Assembly: GCA_034440615.1 (NCBI GenBank)
Contig: JAOTOM010004318.1
Location: 136,001 to 200,000 of the forward strand
Origin: Ashinkailepas kermadecensis
Lineage: Eukaryota; Arthropoda; Thecostraca; Neolepadidae
DNA: 64,000 nt
Reading direction: 5' to 3'
Shown one piece after another: positions 44,148-56,164 of the stretch. A program made the translations under genes and the position numbers. Under the pieces are notes generated by a model. The model did not search any database, was not told the origin of the DNA, and worked only from the letters and a program-made list of their open reading frames with translations. Each line of letters opens with the position of its first letter. Position 1 is the first letter of the stretch.

Positions 44148-44332
44148 GGTGGGGCTCGCCGGGGTGAACGGCCACGTGTACGCGGTGATCGGCTTCGTTT
44201 GTACTACCTACCTAGACCATCGAGATGTACGACCTGGGACGAGAGCACGTACATCTGCAGCGTCATGAACTATCATCAGCTGTGCGATGATGTGGACGTG
44301 GTGCGTTCGCCGCCCAGCGAGTGCCAGCTGTG
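44148..44332 (+). pseudogene. Broken exon with a Kelch repeat
   Basis: After a good acceptor (ctgcccgccag) the frame reads VGLAGVNGHVYAVIGF, a Kelch-blade start (VGVAxLNGxLYAVGGF). Following frames read TTYLDHREMYD, then WDESTYICSVMNYHQL and a DVDVV segment, as expected for the rest of one blade (EMYDPxxxxWxxxxSM..), but spread over three frames. The usual YAVGG glycine pair is altered (AVIGF). A decayed Kelch-like (KLHL-type) exon is the best reading. The GC-rich sequence to about 45,100 may be its former 3' part. Confidence 0.5.
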
Positions 44333-46084
44333 ATGACCTGGAGCGGCCACGCCGCCGGCGACACGGCCGACCACCACCGGCGCGCCGGCTGTGTCCGCAA
44401 GCCCTGACTGTGACACGGTGATTGCGGCAGTCAGCGCAGAGGCCGACGGCTAGTGGGACGAAACGGTGCAGGCACCACGGTGCTGCCGGGCGGCCAGAGA
44501 TGTGCACCCTGGAGTTTACATCTCGCTCCCGGCCGCGATGCTAGTGTGACTGCATTGGAACTGAGACCCACCGTCACCTTGGGGGTGAGGTGGATGGTGA
44601 AAGTGAGGTCTGCCGCCCGAGTGTTCGCGGGACAGGGCGATATTTTAGCCGAGATCGTGCCGCTGGCACCGAACGGTACTAGAACCCGACGTCCTACTGT
44701 GCTTGCAGCACAGGACTACCGAAATCGTAATGCCACGGCCAGACTCTGCAGCATGGGTGTTCGTGTGTGATCACCGCACGTTGGACACCGCCGTCTACTG
44801 TCGAGCTGGCTCTTCGGGACGGTGACGAATCGGATGTTGTAACCTGCAGTCACGCTCCCATTCTGCCGCACCCTGAGCGGCAAGGACGCGACCTGCCGAG
44901 GACACCTGTCAGGCAACCGGCGTGTGATCATGGTCACTCGGAGCGAACCCATTGCAGCCAGGCTATCGAACTGTCTCCGGAAAGAGGCGCCGAGCATTCC
45001 AGTCGGCATTCGCCGTGGTCATCAATGCCACTTTCGACACCCGGTGCCGCATGGCTGATGGGGTGCCTGTATACCAGATCTTCAGTCACCGGAGCTTTAC
45101 ATCGCGCGCGATGACTACTCTCATGTCTGGTTATTCCAAAGTGGTGCGGGTGCTCCAGCTTCAAAATATTGATGTGAAATTTCGCGTCTGTTTTCTAGCC
45201 ACGTGTTTCATGCTGGCGTTGCGGTCGGTGGTGGGCGTGATTATGTGCTGCTAAATGTGCAAGTCCGATCAAATGTAATGTATTGGTCCGTCACCGACAC
45301 AGTTGATCATGAAATGGTTTGTGATACGCAGCAGTCAAATGTTCTATTTTACTCTCCTCGTACCCGGTCAGCCGCAGACCTGATCGAACGAAAGTCGCAT
45401 TATTGTATTAGTCACTCTGACATTAAGTCTTCCCATTCCTCGGCGCCCCATTATGTCCATTGTGGCCGTTCGATCCCCTCGTGTTGCTGTGTGCTTTCTC
45501 ACCATATTCCATGTCGTTTTGGATGCATATTTAATCCACCAAATACACCTACGAACACTTGTTACGTGAAATTCGTTCAATTTCATTTTCCGACGCAATT
45601 ATTTTACACTAAACCAAAGGGTACAATGCTTACCACGCCCATGTAATGTGTACATCAAAAGTAATGGTAATGCCGACGCTGTTGCAGTTCACATAATCGA
45701 GCAGGAACGTTATAGTTGTCGCGCAAATCTTGCGTCCATTGCGTTTCTCTGAGCTGGTTTAGCTTATCGTTGGTTAACGTTATAGTTCGGCTGCACTCCT
45801 AGTGGCGGCAGCGAATCAATCATTGTGAAGTCTCGTTTATCATCTTGAACAACCGGACGCAATACGCAGAACTATTACGATAGCGTGGGATGTTGGCGTT
45901 GCAATTGTGATGGCAATTCAAGCTGACATTTTGGTGGATAGTGGTATCATGTTGCTGGCAGCCGTGATAGCTTCATACTGTGTAAGTAACAAAGTAAGCA
46001 GTTGCATGCGCCCACGTTGCCAATCTGTGTGTCTGGTACGAATATAGTCGTAGGGTATGCAGGACGATTATGTATCTAGCAATG
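44333..46084. other. GC-rich then mixed DNA, nothing firmly recognised
   Basis: 44.33-45.12 kb is GC-rich with several open frames of about 100 codons on both strands; none shows a known domain. 45.12-46.08 kb is unassigned. Confidence 0.35.
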
Positions 46085-46330
46085 ACTTCCATGGTTCGAA
46101 AAGGGGACTTCTTGGACTTTTCGCATCCAGAATATTTTCCGACGAAAACTATTTTCCTATTTTATCATTTGTATGTTCAATCGTCCTCTGGCAATGAGCT
46201 GCTTGTAGTCAAGCGCTCACCATTCACTGGGAGGTGCAGAATGAGATTCCCATGTCATAGGTTTTGGTAATAATATTCTTCATATTCGTGCACCCATATA
46301 TTTTCCTCTCCGCATGCAGGATTATAAAGT
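46085..46330 (+). repeat. Third copy of the 290-bp repeat seen at 1.33-1.88 kb
   Basis: Parallels both earlier copies: GGACTTTTxGCATCCA..., TTTTCCTATTTTATCATTT, CATTCACTGGGA, GTCATAGGTTTTGG, and a closing GCAGGATTATAAAG. Confidence 0.6.
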
Positions 46331-46676
46331 GGAAATCCTGCCCTGATAACTTCGCAGATAGAGACATGCCATATAATTTTGTGTATGAATCACCTGACTT
46401 TTCTCCACAAGTGAGAAAGCATTTTATCCGATGTTGTGGACTTGATTAATATTTGAGTTCAGGAAATTCCAAATATAGAATGTCAATTTTGGCTTGCAGG
46501 AAGTTGAATGTTCTGTATCCAATGCTACACTTTACGTGCTCCTATTGTTTCGTGTTGTTGGTGTGGCCTTGCCGGCCCACAATGTATTTCAGTACCTTCC
46601 ATAGTATTGCGCGTATGTGATCTTCGTCAGACTACACTGGGTGACAATATTAACGAATACCAACGCAAGCTACTGT

Positions 46677-46680
<4 letters not shown>

Positions 46681-46750
<70 letters not shown>
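46681..46750. repeat. (TA)n microsatellite
   Basis: About 34 TA dinucleotides with one interruption. Further TA tracts lie at 49,811-49,831 and a (GT)n tract at 49,515-49,536. Confidence 0.98.
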
Positions 46751-46879
46751 CAGAAGTGGCACAGTGAAAAAAGAAAACTTTTCTTAAGCAAACAAATCAC
46801 CAACGTTTCGGCCACACATGCCTTCTTCAAGATGACACAATACAAAATGACAAAAAAATTGTAAATTTGCAGTATTACG

Positions 46880-47090
46880 TGTTTTTTTCCAAAAAAATTG
46901 TCTTGAGGATACCATGTTTATGAACGTGACTAGGATGATGGGACCACTTATTTTCTGTGGAAATGGAGGGAACAATTTGATTTGATTTTTTTTATTTCGA
47001 ACAAGAACTAAACAAACCTAGCCTAACCAAACCTAACCCATTTGTTTGCTTTATGGAGGAAATGCGTATAAAAACTGCGCACTGGAGGGG
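46880..47090. repeat. Outlying copy of the (CCTAA)-bearing repeat
   Basis: Contains GATGATGGGACCACTTATTT, CCTAGCCTAACCAAACCTAA and TTTGTTTGCTTTATGGAGG in the same order as copies in 26.5-29.8 kb. Confidence 0.7.
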
Positions 47091-47786
47091 GGGGCGAAAT
47101 CCGCCCACCCCTCCGGTTCTTCGTACATAACTGCAGATTTTATCGGTCGATATACGCGATTTTCTGCATACCTTCTTAGAAATGACCGGCGCGTCGTTTA
47201 AAGCAAGAAAAATGGAAATCTGCCGAAAATGTTTCAAGTTAGGGGCCGTTAAAGTAAAAAAAAAAAATATAGCACCAGACCACAAAAATCGGCGCTGATA
47301 CGCTTCCCGTATATTCGCAAAAGGGAAGTGTTCTTGGCAACACTAGCGACTTGTTTGATGTATATTGATATGCTATATAGTTTCAAGGCCATGTTAGGTC
47401 ACCGAGGTCAAGTCAGGTCAAGTTCATGACAGGTTAATGGAACCAAACTTGATCAACTGGAATGTTGTCATGAATGCACTACTGTTTGTCATTGCGTTTC
47501 CATAATTTATTCATGTACTTCACTCCTTTCTTCACGAAGCCGACTGCGCCTAGCTGCCCGACGGAGCAGTCTGGCGGGCGTCCCGGTTCCGGTAACTGGA
47601 ACAGGTAACTGACCTGATAAAGTGCTGCTATATAGGTGACCTGAGGTCAAATGTTGGGTCTAGCATCTGCATTGCATCATTAGTAATGTCCAAAACATCA
47701 TCGATGCCAATTTTGGAGCATTTAAACACAATCACAGCGATCCATAACAATGACAAGCCAAGCCACGCAAAAGAAGAAAATTTTGA
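47091..47786. other. Nothing recognised
   Basis: Unassigned; begins with a C/G-rich ATCCGCCCACCCCTCCGG segment that recurs in degenerate form near 49,930. Confidence 0.35.
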
Positions 47787-47955
47787 CAAATGTGACCTCA
47801 TTTGACCTTGAAGATATTGACCTAAGGTCATACAATTTTCACACGATAGAGTTCACTACCGTACCCATCTACCCTGCGAATTTCGTTCATCCAGCTCTAA
47901 TAGGAGCTGAGATCTTAGGGGGGGCGGAATCCCCCCCCCCCCCTCCAGTGTGCGT
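47787..47955. repeat. Dispersed TGACCT-rich repeat, copy 2
   Basis: TGACCTCATTTGACCTTGAA, then ATATTGACCTAAGGTCATAC and GAGTTCACTACCGTA, ending in G and C runs. Parallels 18,768-18,905. Confidence 0.78.
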
Positions 47956-48039
47956 AATTTTAAGAGGCCCTCCAGGGCGCGTGTTAACACAAAATTTGAA
48001 ACAAAACTTTTTCTTCTTCAAAAGCAGCTTAGGCGCGCC

Positions 48040-49514
48040 GCGGCAAGCCGCGTCAAATGACACCAATTTGATGCAAATTGAACCCATAGCGATGGATCGT
48101 GAGGACATTGAAAAATTCAAACTAGCCTTTGACCTTGAGGTTTGACCGTGATATATCCCAGTTTCAAAATGTTACTAGATGGTTCACCATGGGCTATCGC
48201 TTGATAGTGGATCTGGGTAGGCTTGAGTGAAAACCAAAAAAGAAAAATGTGAGACGAACGAAGAGATCAACTTGAATTTTGACCCGTCGAGATGCTTTCG
48301 ATTTACCCGCTGTCTGATACCGCACAAGCGACGTCGAATGACATCATTTTCTGCAAATTGAAGCCATAGCGACGAGACGCGAGGCCATTGAAGAACTCAA
48401 TCAAATCTTTGACCTTGACATGTCCTGATTTGAAATGTTACTCGAGTGTTCACCACTGGTTATTGCTTGCTATCAGATTTGGATGGGTTTGAGCGAAAAC
48501 GAAAGAAAATTGAACGTACCGGATGATCAGCATGGCCTTTGCCCTTGAAAAATAATTCGATTGCTTAGCGTTCTGATAGCGCATAACAAGTCACGTTGAA
48601 TGACGCCAATTTGATGGAAATTGAAGCGATAGCAACTGAACCTCGCGTTCGGTCGATATCGGTTCGATATCACCATCTAATAAATCAAGCTAACTTTTGA
48701 CCTAGAAGTTTCTCCTTGACATGTACCGGTTTCAAATGTTACGCCATGGTTCAACACAGGCTCAATACCAGATTTGGACAGGCGTAGGTGAAAACGAAAA
48801 AAGGGAGGAAACCGAAGAAACCGGTTTGCGTTGTACCTTGACCGTTAAGGTGGTAATGTGAGACCTATGTGTTTGCTTACATCGTGTTCAGTGCGAGCAG
48901 ACTCATTTGTGGTAATTGATTCGAATGATCATAAACCCGTCGCTGAATGCCGATGCCCATGCAAATACGCCTCCGGCGAACACGTCGCTAAATACGAATA
49001 CGAATACGACGTTAACTTGACATACTTGCTTAGGGCTACCCATGACTCTCCTCCATGGTCTTGAAAATACCCAAGGGCACCCAGAGTCACGTTTGTTCAA
49101 GATATATCAATATATGCGCAGGGGAATGCAACGTAATAAAGTCTTGTGATAATGCAAATTTGTTGCCTGGCAAAGCACAACTTTCTACCGAAGCGATAAC
49201 ACAAGATGGCCAAGGTTCATGTTATTCAAGAATAGCCTGGAAGCAGATATTTCTACGTTTGCTGATTTACAATTCGGAGATTTTGTGGCGACAGATAGCC
49301 TGTGAAGCCCGTTGATTGGCTTGATCGGTTTCCAATATTTTTGGTGATTCTCTTGCATATATATTTTCACTTTATCAATGATTAAGTATAATTTTGCGGC
49401 GATCATACTCAGGTAGCTGAGGCTTGGGGACACGGAAAAAATTGAGTGGGACAAATCGCTACTTTTCAGAAATTGGGGGATATGTCCCCTCAGCCCCCAG
49501 TGGTTACATCCATT
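48040..49514 (+). mobile_element. Relative of the 59.0-62.0 kb hAT-like element, right part
   Basis: Collinear with 60,555-61,969. It contains about three ~265-bp degenerate monomers (landmark AAATGTTACT near 48,167, 48,436 and 48,737), then CGAATACGAATACGACGTTA and TGTTCAAGATATATC segments. The right end, inverted, reads CAATGGATGTAACCACTGGG, corresponding to CATGGGAATAACCACTGGAG of the other copy. The right flank is a (TG)n tract, so the target duplication cannot be read; the left end was not found. Confidence 0.8.
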
Positions 49515-50160
49515 GTGTGTGTGTGTGTGTGTGTATGTTTGCATGTGTATGTGTGGGTCAAACTCTCTAGCCCGGGTCAGATGCCCGCTGCACCTCCAGC
49601 ACATCGTCCTGCGCCAGGTACGCTGTCATGCTGGCAAGTTTGACAACCCCAGGTGAACTATTGATGCAATTATCGGTGTCGCACATACCTGCATAACGCG
49701 CCGTGGCATGCACACAGGGCGATGTGAATTATAATGGATCTGACATTGTCGAATGCCATCCACGGTTTTATTACTGTGCCACTTATGCATAGCTTTTCGA
49801 AATATAATTTTATATATATATATATATATATGGGTGTTGTTTCATGGCAATTATTCGGGGCAATGTGCTACAGAATTGATGTACGTATAAGATGCAGCTG
49901 TTTAACACACGCACCGAAGGGGAAGGGGTGGAATCCGCCCACTTCTGAGGATTTTTTTTGTTACGTTATCTAATAAACAGGCCTGGTGACTTCGTTAAAG
50001 ATTGATAAACCATGTTATGCAACAAAAAGTCGAAATCCGTGAGTAAATATAAGAATTTCGTGGGTGTCAAATCGACCGACCGGGTGACGGCCGGCGAACG
50101 TTCGAGGTCGCAAAGGCTTCGTCGATGCGGTGGAGAGGCGGTGCGATAAGGCAGGCGATT
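49515..50160. other. Microsatellites and unassigned DNA
   Basis: (GT)n at 49,515-49,536 and (TA)n at 49,811-49,831. Nothing else recognised. Confidence 0.5.
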
Positions 50161-50350
50161 ACACGACCTCATTTGATCTTAAAGGCCTGGGACCATTCAA
50201 ATTGTATTGAAACGAGTTCACTACAAACATAATCTACTGTCCAAATTGTGTACCTATAGCTTCAGTAGTTTCAGAAATGTTACCGGCGGTGGCCGAATCC
50301 TCCCCCCGTCCTCTGCGCGTTGTGTCAGAGGCCCTCCAGCGTGCGTGTTA
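50161..50350. repeat. Dispersed TGACCT-rich repeat, copy 3 (diverged)
   Basis: CGACCTCATTTGATCTTAAA, GAGTTCACTACAAAC, GTGGCCGAATCC with a C-run, and AGAGGCCCTCCAGCGTGCGT follow the order of copy 2. Confidence 0.7.
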
Positions 50351-53090
50351 ATGGATCCTGTCCTCAATTATGTTTGTATGCAAGATTTAGGCCACTTAAT
50401 CTGCTGATAGGATACATTTATAATTGATGTGATGCTGAAGAGGAATATTAAAATATAACCACTAGAAGACCATGGGGTAGACAATTGTCCGAGTCCATTG
50501 AAAGCCCGACAAAAGAACAGCGAATGCAATTTTCGAAACGTATCGTTCTATATGTGTGTTCACCAGTCACGTTTACTCCGTTGCCCATATATCAACGAGC
50601 AAAGCTACTTTACAATCTGCGAGCCCACCTGCACCCCGATGCCTGGTGGCGAACTCTTAGCATATTATTAATATTAACATTCAATATGAAGGGTTGAGTT
50701 CTTATACGCAACTTTTTAATCAATTTTATGTCATTTATTGCATGTGTTCTTGACCATGAAAAGAATGACGATATTTAATCCAGACCAAGTGCAGTTGCCA
50801 TTTAAATATATCTAACGCACCGACCACCGTCTTCACGTCAGTTTATCTAATACCAATATCACCTGAAAAGAGCCCTAGTTCAAGATATCCTCAAAATCCA
50901 TGCAAGCAAGACCAAGTGGGTTTTAGCTTTTGTATCACTGCGTTCGCTCGCAACGCTCGCTCTCTCTGTCTGAACAGCTAGTCCATACATGTAAGGTGAA
51001 CGCTGCCTGGGAAAGGTGTGTGGACGAATAAGTGTTAAGTTTGGCTATATCTGGCAATCTAAATCAAGTCAGGCGCTTTCTGACCTTCACATTCTCATGA
51101 CTTGTCATGAGAAGATGAGGGTGTGATAGCTGTTGCAAAATTCCATGATGAAGAAAATAATACAACGCATTCGCCTTTAGTAATCTGAGGGCACATAGCA
51201 CACAACACAGCATTATTTAGGAACGGCACCGTCATTTGCCATCTGCCGCGGTCTCCCACCAACAGCCAGACTACGACACCATGAAGATGTACAAATGCAT
51301 GTGTGTGGCCATAGCACACCCCTGTAACCCATCATAATACACCATGACCCTTGCTACCTCAACACCGTTACCCAGTACCAGTGCCCTACTAGTAAAGGTA
51401 GACACGTGGTGGAATGAAGCAACCGTCGTGAACGATGCAAAATCGATCTCATACATGTCTCAAAGCGTTTCTAAACTCAATTAGCAGAACAAATGTCGAT
51501 ATTGAATTGGCCCCGCGTCACCAACGTTGAACGAAAACCTTGCAACTGCATACTTTCTGCTTGTATTATTATAGACGCACACTTGCTCGTGGACTGTTAA
51601 TCTTAAAGTACTGAGGGTTTGAGACTGCACAGCTGTCTAGGAAAGAAGCCGGTGCAGATGGGCAGGGAAAAAAACAATGCTGTGAACAAACCAGGCCACA
51701 TGCGAGCAAACGTGGTTTCTGCCAACGAGAAGGCGGAATACAAGCAGGTGAGTACACAGGGGTATAGGATCGCAAGATCAGTTAGGTGTATGGGGGGGGG
51801 GGGGTGCTCAGCCCTGGTTCGATCAATACACTCAAATACTAATTTATCTCTTAGTTTGGGTCAGTATATTTTCTCATCTAAAAAAACAACATTAATTTCA
51901 TAAATATTATTTTCCATTTTCCTGTTTTCCATGAAACATTTTTCATGTTCATGGCAAACAGGAAATGGGAAAATATTTATCCCCGGATAGGCTATAGGAT
52001 ATCCGGGGACAAAATATTCACAAAATGGTTAATCGCAAAACTATTATCGCATAGGTATGGAGAATGCGTGTAGTGCCGAAACGACTTCTTCCCATTTCTC
52101 TTCGCATTGTGCCTAATTTCATCATTGTTTTTACGATATCTATGTATGTTACATCAAATTTCCGTCGATCCATACGGATTAAAAACGGTACGAAAGGAAA
52201 CAACATGCAACCATCAAAGCAAACTCCACATCGCGATGAGTGCTAAATGACCAATGTAATTATCGATTTGAGAGAACTTAAAATATGATTGCTTGTACTA
52301 TTTCAATTTATCAAAGAGGTAAGTCACCACCAATACCAAAAAATACTTAGATGAACCGTGAAAATGTCAACACTCATTAGAAATTTTGGGCAATCTTACA
52401 CCTACTAGGTTGTCGAATACGACATACTAATCCAGCATTGCTTGCTTGCAGCATTGCTTGAATTTTCATGGGTTTGACCTCCAAAGTTGGGGCTGGTTTC
52501 CAAGGTGGGTGGGGTCGGAGCTATAAGTTGTTGGATTGAAGCCCTCCCAACTGAATAAGATCCTACACCCATGTAAGTACAGTACAAGACATCAAATGTG
52601 CAACACTGTATGGCCGTATGATTCGCCGACATCACCGAAATAATACAGTTTAAAATTATCGAGAACTAAATGCACTGCATGTGTATTAGTTTGCTCCTTC
52701 TGTAGTATTTTGCCGGTCTCTGTAGCTGTTCTAAACAGTATCCATTTATGATGTCTCTCGGTTTTGGACGTACTATGTGTATCATATTATAAAATACGTG
52801 TGCGTGGCCATTACGCAAGTATAAATCGTGTCTGCGAAATAAGCAAAGTAGTCGTTATAGTATAAATCACGGTTAATTTAAAAGTAGGTATTTATTACAC
52901 ATGTAGCCAGAACATATCAGAAACTAATATCAGAAACACAACCATTTTGAAGGTTGTGCGTCGGATGATGGGCCATACACCATGCTGTAGCACCGGGTAA
53001 AAGACAAGGATATGCACAAGGAGTAACTATCAAAGCTCAACAATTCAAGGTCCGCGGTGCGGAGGCCCAGCCAGGGCTGAGGACTTCTGC
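50351..53090. other. 2.7 kb without recognised features
   Basis: AT-rich. No conserved frames, inverted ends or tandem repeats that I can support. A G run at 51,792-51,803. Confidence 0.45.
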
Positions 53091-53159
53091 CAGGGGCGGA
53101 TTCAGAATTGTCATGGGGACAGATTCTTAGAAGCCTCGGCTTCACGCCTGGTGTCAGCA

Positions 53160-53315
53160 ATGGCAGCAGGATACTCAGCAGCGCAGACGGTGCCAGTCGG
53201 CGCAGTGTCTCAGGAAATCAGTTCGCTGGCAGCACTACAGGGCATCGTCGCGATGTTAACGGCGGCGGTCAGTCGCCTGGAAACAAACGTCCTGAGTGGC
53301 ATGTCACCGGAGTGA
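53160..53315 (+). CDS. Small ORF, 51 codons, unknown
   Basis: ATG to TGA, Ala-rich and possibly helical: it reads QTVPVGAVSQEISSLAALQ and IVAMLTAAVSRLETNV. Composition and codon use look more gene-like than the neighbours, and a tttcag-type acceptor is lacking. It could be a retroelement gag-like fragment or chance. The sequence after its stop (GAACGGGCGGACGTCACTA) has a copy at 57,008, but the ORF itself does not. Confidence 0.25.
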   Translation: MAAGYSAAQTVPVGAVSQEISSLAALQGIVAMLTAAVSRLETNVLSGMSPE

Positions 53316-53329
53316 ACGGGCGGACGTCA

Positions 53330-55600
53330 CTAGATCCAGGGCTATCGGCGGAGTCATCGGCGGGGCCATTGGTGGGACTATCTGTGGGACGATCGTCGGT
53401 CCATCCGTGGGACTATCGGCCTGGCCATCGATGGGACCATTGGCGGGGCCATCGACAGGGCCGTCTGCGATGCTCGGTGGGACTATCGTCGGGGCCATCG
53501 GTTCTCCCACTCCGATCGCAGCCCGCAGTATTGTGCATTTTGCTGCATGCTCATCTTCATTTGATATTGGGATGGGGGGCACATGCCCCTCTAGAAGCAT
53601 GCAAAACAACACCCCTGTATATATGTATACATTTCCATGAACGCCCCCCCCCCCCCCAGCATAGGAAGGTGGCGTCTCTCCGGCCAGGAAAAGGACCCTT
53701 CCGGGAATGCTCGAACCTACTCCCCCCACCTACTTTTTTCAGCCAGAGGTACCCCTCGTAAGGCAAATGCGCCACTCCAAGTACTTTGAAAGTGATGCCA
53801 CTCTGGACACATGTTTCCTATGACAAATACTGGATCCCCTGCCTCGACTTCTATGGTCATTTTTCTCCGATTATCATAGCTCAATCATCAGAATGAGGTT
53901 AAATGCAATTCGAAAGTTAACATCGTGAGTACCGTCTATACGACGATTTCGTCATCGTGTTCAGAGTTTGCATGTAATAAATATCAGCGAGGAGTGTATC
54001 TAGCTGAGAACGATACTCCAGGTAAAAATGCATCATTCGCCACGATTGAACAATGCAAGAGTTCTTGAAAAGAGCAACATTAAGGGAAGCTACCTAGTAT
54101 TTATGTGTTAATTATAAATAAGGATGACCGTAGCAGCCTGGCCGCAGTTAGGATCAGACTTGCAGATAGCTTTTCAATGACCTGCACATAAGTTGTCTGG
54201 AGACGTTTATAGGAATGCATAGTTCGCTCAGCTGGTTAACCCAGCTGAGCGAACTACGCTGAGTCAGATTTTGTGTAGTTAGAACAGCTGGAGCGTACAA
54301 CTGATGGTCTAATGGAATTCGAGTCGTAGTGCATGTGATGGTGCCGCCGCCACACTTGGTGCCGCAGGCAGGCTGTCGGGGCCGTCGGGTGTTTTGGTTA
54401 GAAGCTAGGTGAACTTGATTATGAAGTGAAACTGAAAAGTGGCAAGATGTTGTAGTTGCACCACAATAGGTAGTTGCCAGCTAACTCATCCTGTCATGAA
54501 CATGAAGGTCCGACAGGTCTCTCACCAGCGTCTTGTATCTCACCAGCGTCTCACCAGGGGTGTAGCCTTAGATGTTTTTTTTTTTTTTTTTTTGGGGGGG
54601 GAGGCACTTGCCCCCCCTCCCCAATGTTGGCTTTGCCCTCCCAATAATTTCAATTTTACATGGGACCCTATGTGGTATGCTCACCAATCCATTTGGGCCC
54701 GCTCATTGGCTTCATATATTGTACCCTCTCAATAATTTTCAGAAACCTAAGCCTGTGGTGTGCATAATCTGCGCTCGAATTGTCTTCCATGGAGGGTTCG
54801 ACATGGATAGTCATTGGGACATTGAATGTGCCGCTTCACAGCATTATTGGAAGATATACTACGCCGCTTCACTTTCAGGTCTTCCCTCACAGCTTATCGG
54901 GGTGATTACCACGGGTCAGTGTTCAAGGGCAGGAAATCGCATTTGCGGTCGTCATGTGCCAATTTGCTCTGCAGCTATGAAGGGAGAAAGACGGGCTTAT
55001 GCTGTTCCTGCCTTGCGTGCCTCAGTCGAACAAACAGCGAACGGGCTACGCTGGACCTCTGTCGACAAGAAACAATTGATCACTTTGGATTTTGGATTGC
55101 GGTAACACAGACAGGGGAGGAAAGGCTTACGATGGCAATCAATCCTTTCCTTGTTCTATCCAGGCTGTTGTCAGGTTCCAGAGAACTCTACTAATCCGTA
55201 CTTAGTCATCTACGGGATCACCATGGCGGTGATAGAAGGGCCAACAGCACTTCTTATGGCCACTTAGGCTGTTGCCAGGCCCTTAAGAACGTCTGCGAGC
55301 CGTTGCGAAGGACTACAGGCCATTACGAACGTCTTCGGACCCTTACGAACGCATACGGATCCTTACGAACGTCCACTGGTCCTTGTAAATTTATGCGGGA
55401 CTACACGATAGGCTTCACGAACGTCTATGAGCGCATACAGATGTGTACGGGCCCTCACGAATATCTGCGGACCACTATGAACCTCCACGGGCCTTTACTG
55501 ATATTTGCGGGCCCTTACGAATGTCTTCGGGCGCTTACAGACACCTATGGGCCCTTATGCATGTTTGCGAGTCATTACAAACGCCTAAGGTTAGCCCTGC
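53330..55600 (+). repeat. Large duplicated block, copy 1
   Basis: Order: 15-bp GGGGCCATCGGCGGG-type array (53,335-53,510), C-run and minor repeats, then a long unique-like segment (53,920-55,140), then a 20-bp array (55,265-55,600). The same order recurs at 57,040-59,009 plus 61,978-62,620. Landmarks shared by the long segment are CACGATTGAACAATGCAAGA, CAGCTTTTCAA-like blocks, GGGGCCGTCGGGTG and CTTCCAYGGAGGGTT. Open frames across it differ between copies. Confidence 0.88.
54222..54254. repeat. Perfect 14-bp inverted repeat, 5-nt loop
   Basis: GTTCGCTCAGCTGG, TTAAC, CCAGCTGAGCGAAC. The homologous site in copy 2 (near 58,125) is no longer palindromic. Confidence 0.95.
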
Positions 55601-55605
55601 ATGCA
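55265..55605. repeat. 20-bp periodic array, GCCCTTACGAACGTCTACGG type
   Basis: About 16 units, nearly all exactly 20 bp, with GCCCTTACGAACGTCTTCGG-like consensus. The register is kept across most units while spacer bases drift. The 189-codon open frame here is a consequence of the repeat. Confidence 0.88.
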
Positions 55606-55871
55606 TTACAGTTTAGAGTTTTCCCGTCGAAACGTGGCGATAGGTGCAAATTATCGTTCTGTTCTCCCCTCGCCCTGCTGAAGCTTGCCTTCTGCACCGC
55701 ACACCCTGGGACGTCAGATTTGGCATGTGTGTTATCACTTGCTAATGACCCCACTTCACTGATAAGCGCACAGGCGAAGCATCGCTGGGCGGCCGGCCGG
55801 CCGGCCTCAAATAGGCCGCCGACTGGAGGACCGACCGACCGGCCGGATCCATTCAGGGGACCGGCTGTGTA

Positions 55872-56162
55872 GCCATTGTTACCAGCTTGATATCATGAGC
55901 AAATTTAAGCAGCATTTTCCTCAGCCTTATCTCAATGTTGTTCACAAAGATTATAAAGAGAAGAAGACCTGGAACGTAGCACAACACTCAAGATTCTTCC
56001 ATTCAGATCGATATCCATTGTTCCATGTGATCCATTGGTATCCATTTATCCAGTGAAGGAAACACACTACATTTGTTTCCTTCTCCTGAACCATGAATTC
56101 AATCCAGCCTAGAACTTTTCCATTAATCCCGTGCTGCTGATGAATGAATTGTGACACTTCGT
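55872..56162 (-). pseudogene. LINE reverse-transcriptase fragment
   Basis: GINGKVLGWIE, then GYRSEWKNLECCAT, then LLFIIFVNNIEIRLRK and FAHDIKLV: the palm of the same LINE family as 40.6-42.5 kb, with the catalytic FADD mutated to FAHD and a frameshift between halves. Confidence 0.82.
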
Positions 56163-56164
56163 GT

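Noticed and set aside
53091..53130. CAGGGGCGGATTCAGAATTG as the start of a hAT element
   Set aside because: Good terminus but no inverted partner and no second copy of the preceding octamer acttctgc in a suitable position.
53108..53761. 217-codon plus-strand and 141-codon minus-strand open frames
   Set aside because: Both are translations of the 15-bp GGCCATCGGCGGG array and flanking duplicated DNA; frames not conserved in the second copy.
55265..55605. CRISPR-like look of the 20-bp arrays (regular short repeats)
   Set aside because: Eukaryotic context, no distinct constant repeat/variable spacer alternation of CRISPR dimensions, and no cas-like genes.
55303..55872. 189-codon open frame with repeated ERLRTLTNAYG-like residues
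   Set aside because: Generated by the 20-bp array; the homologous array at 62.2-62.6 kb does not keep the frame.
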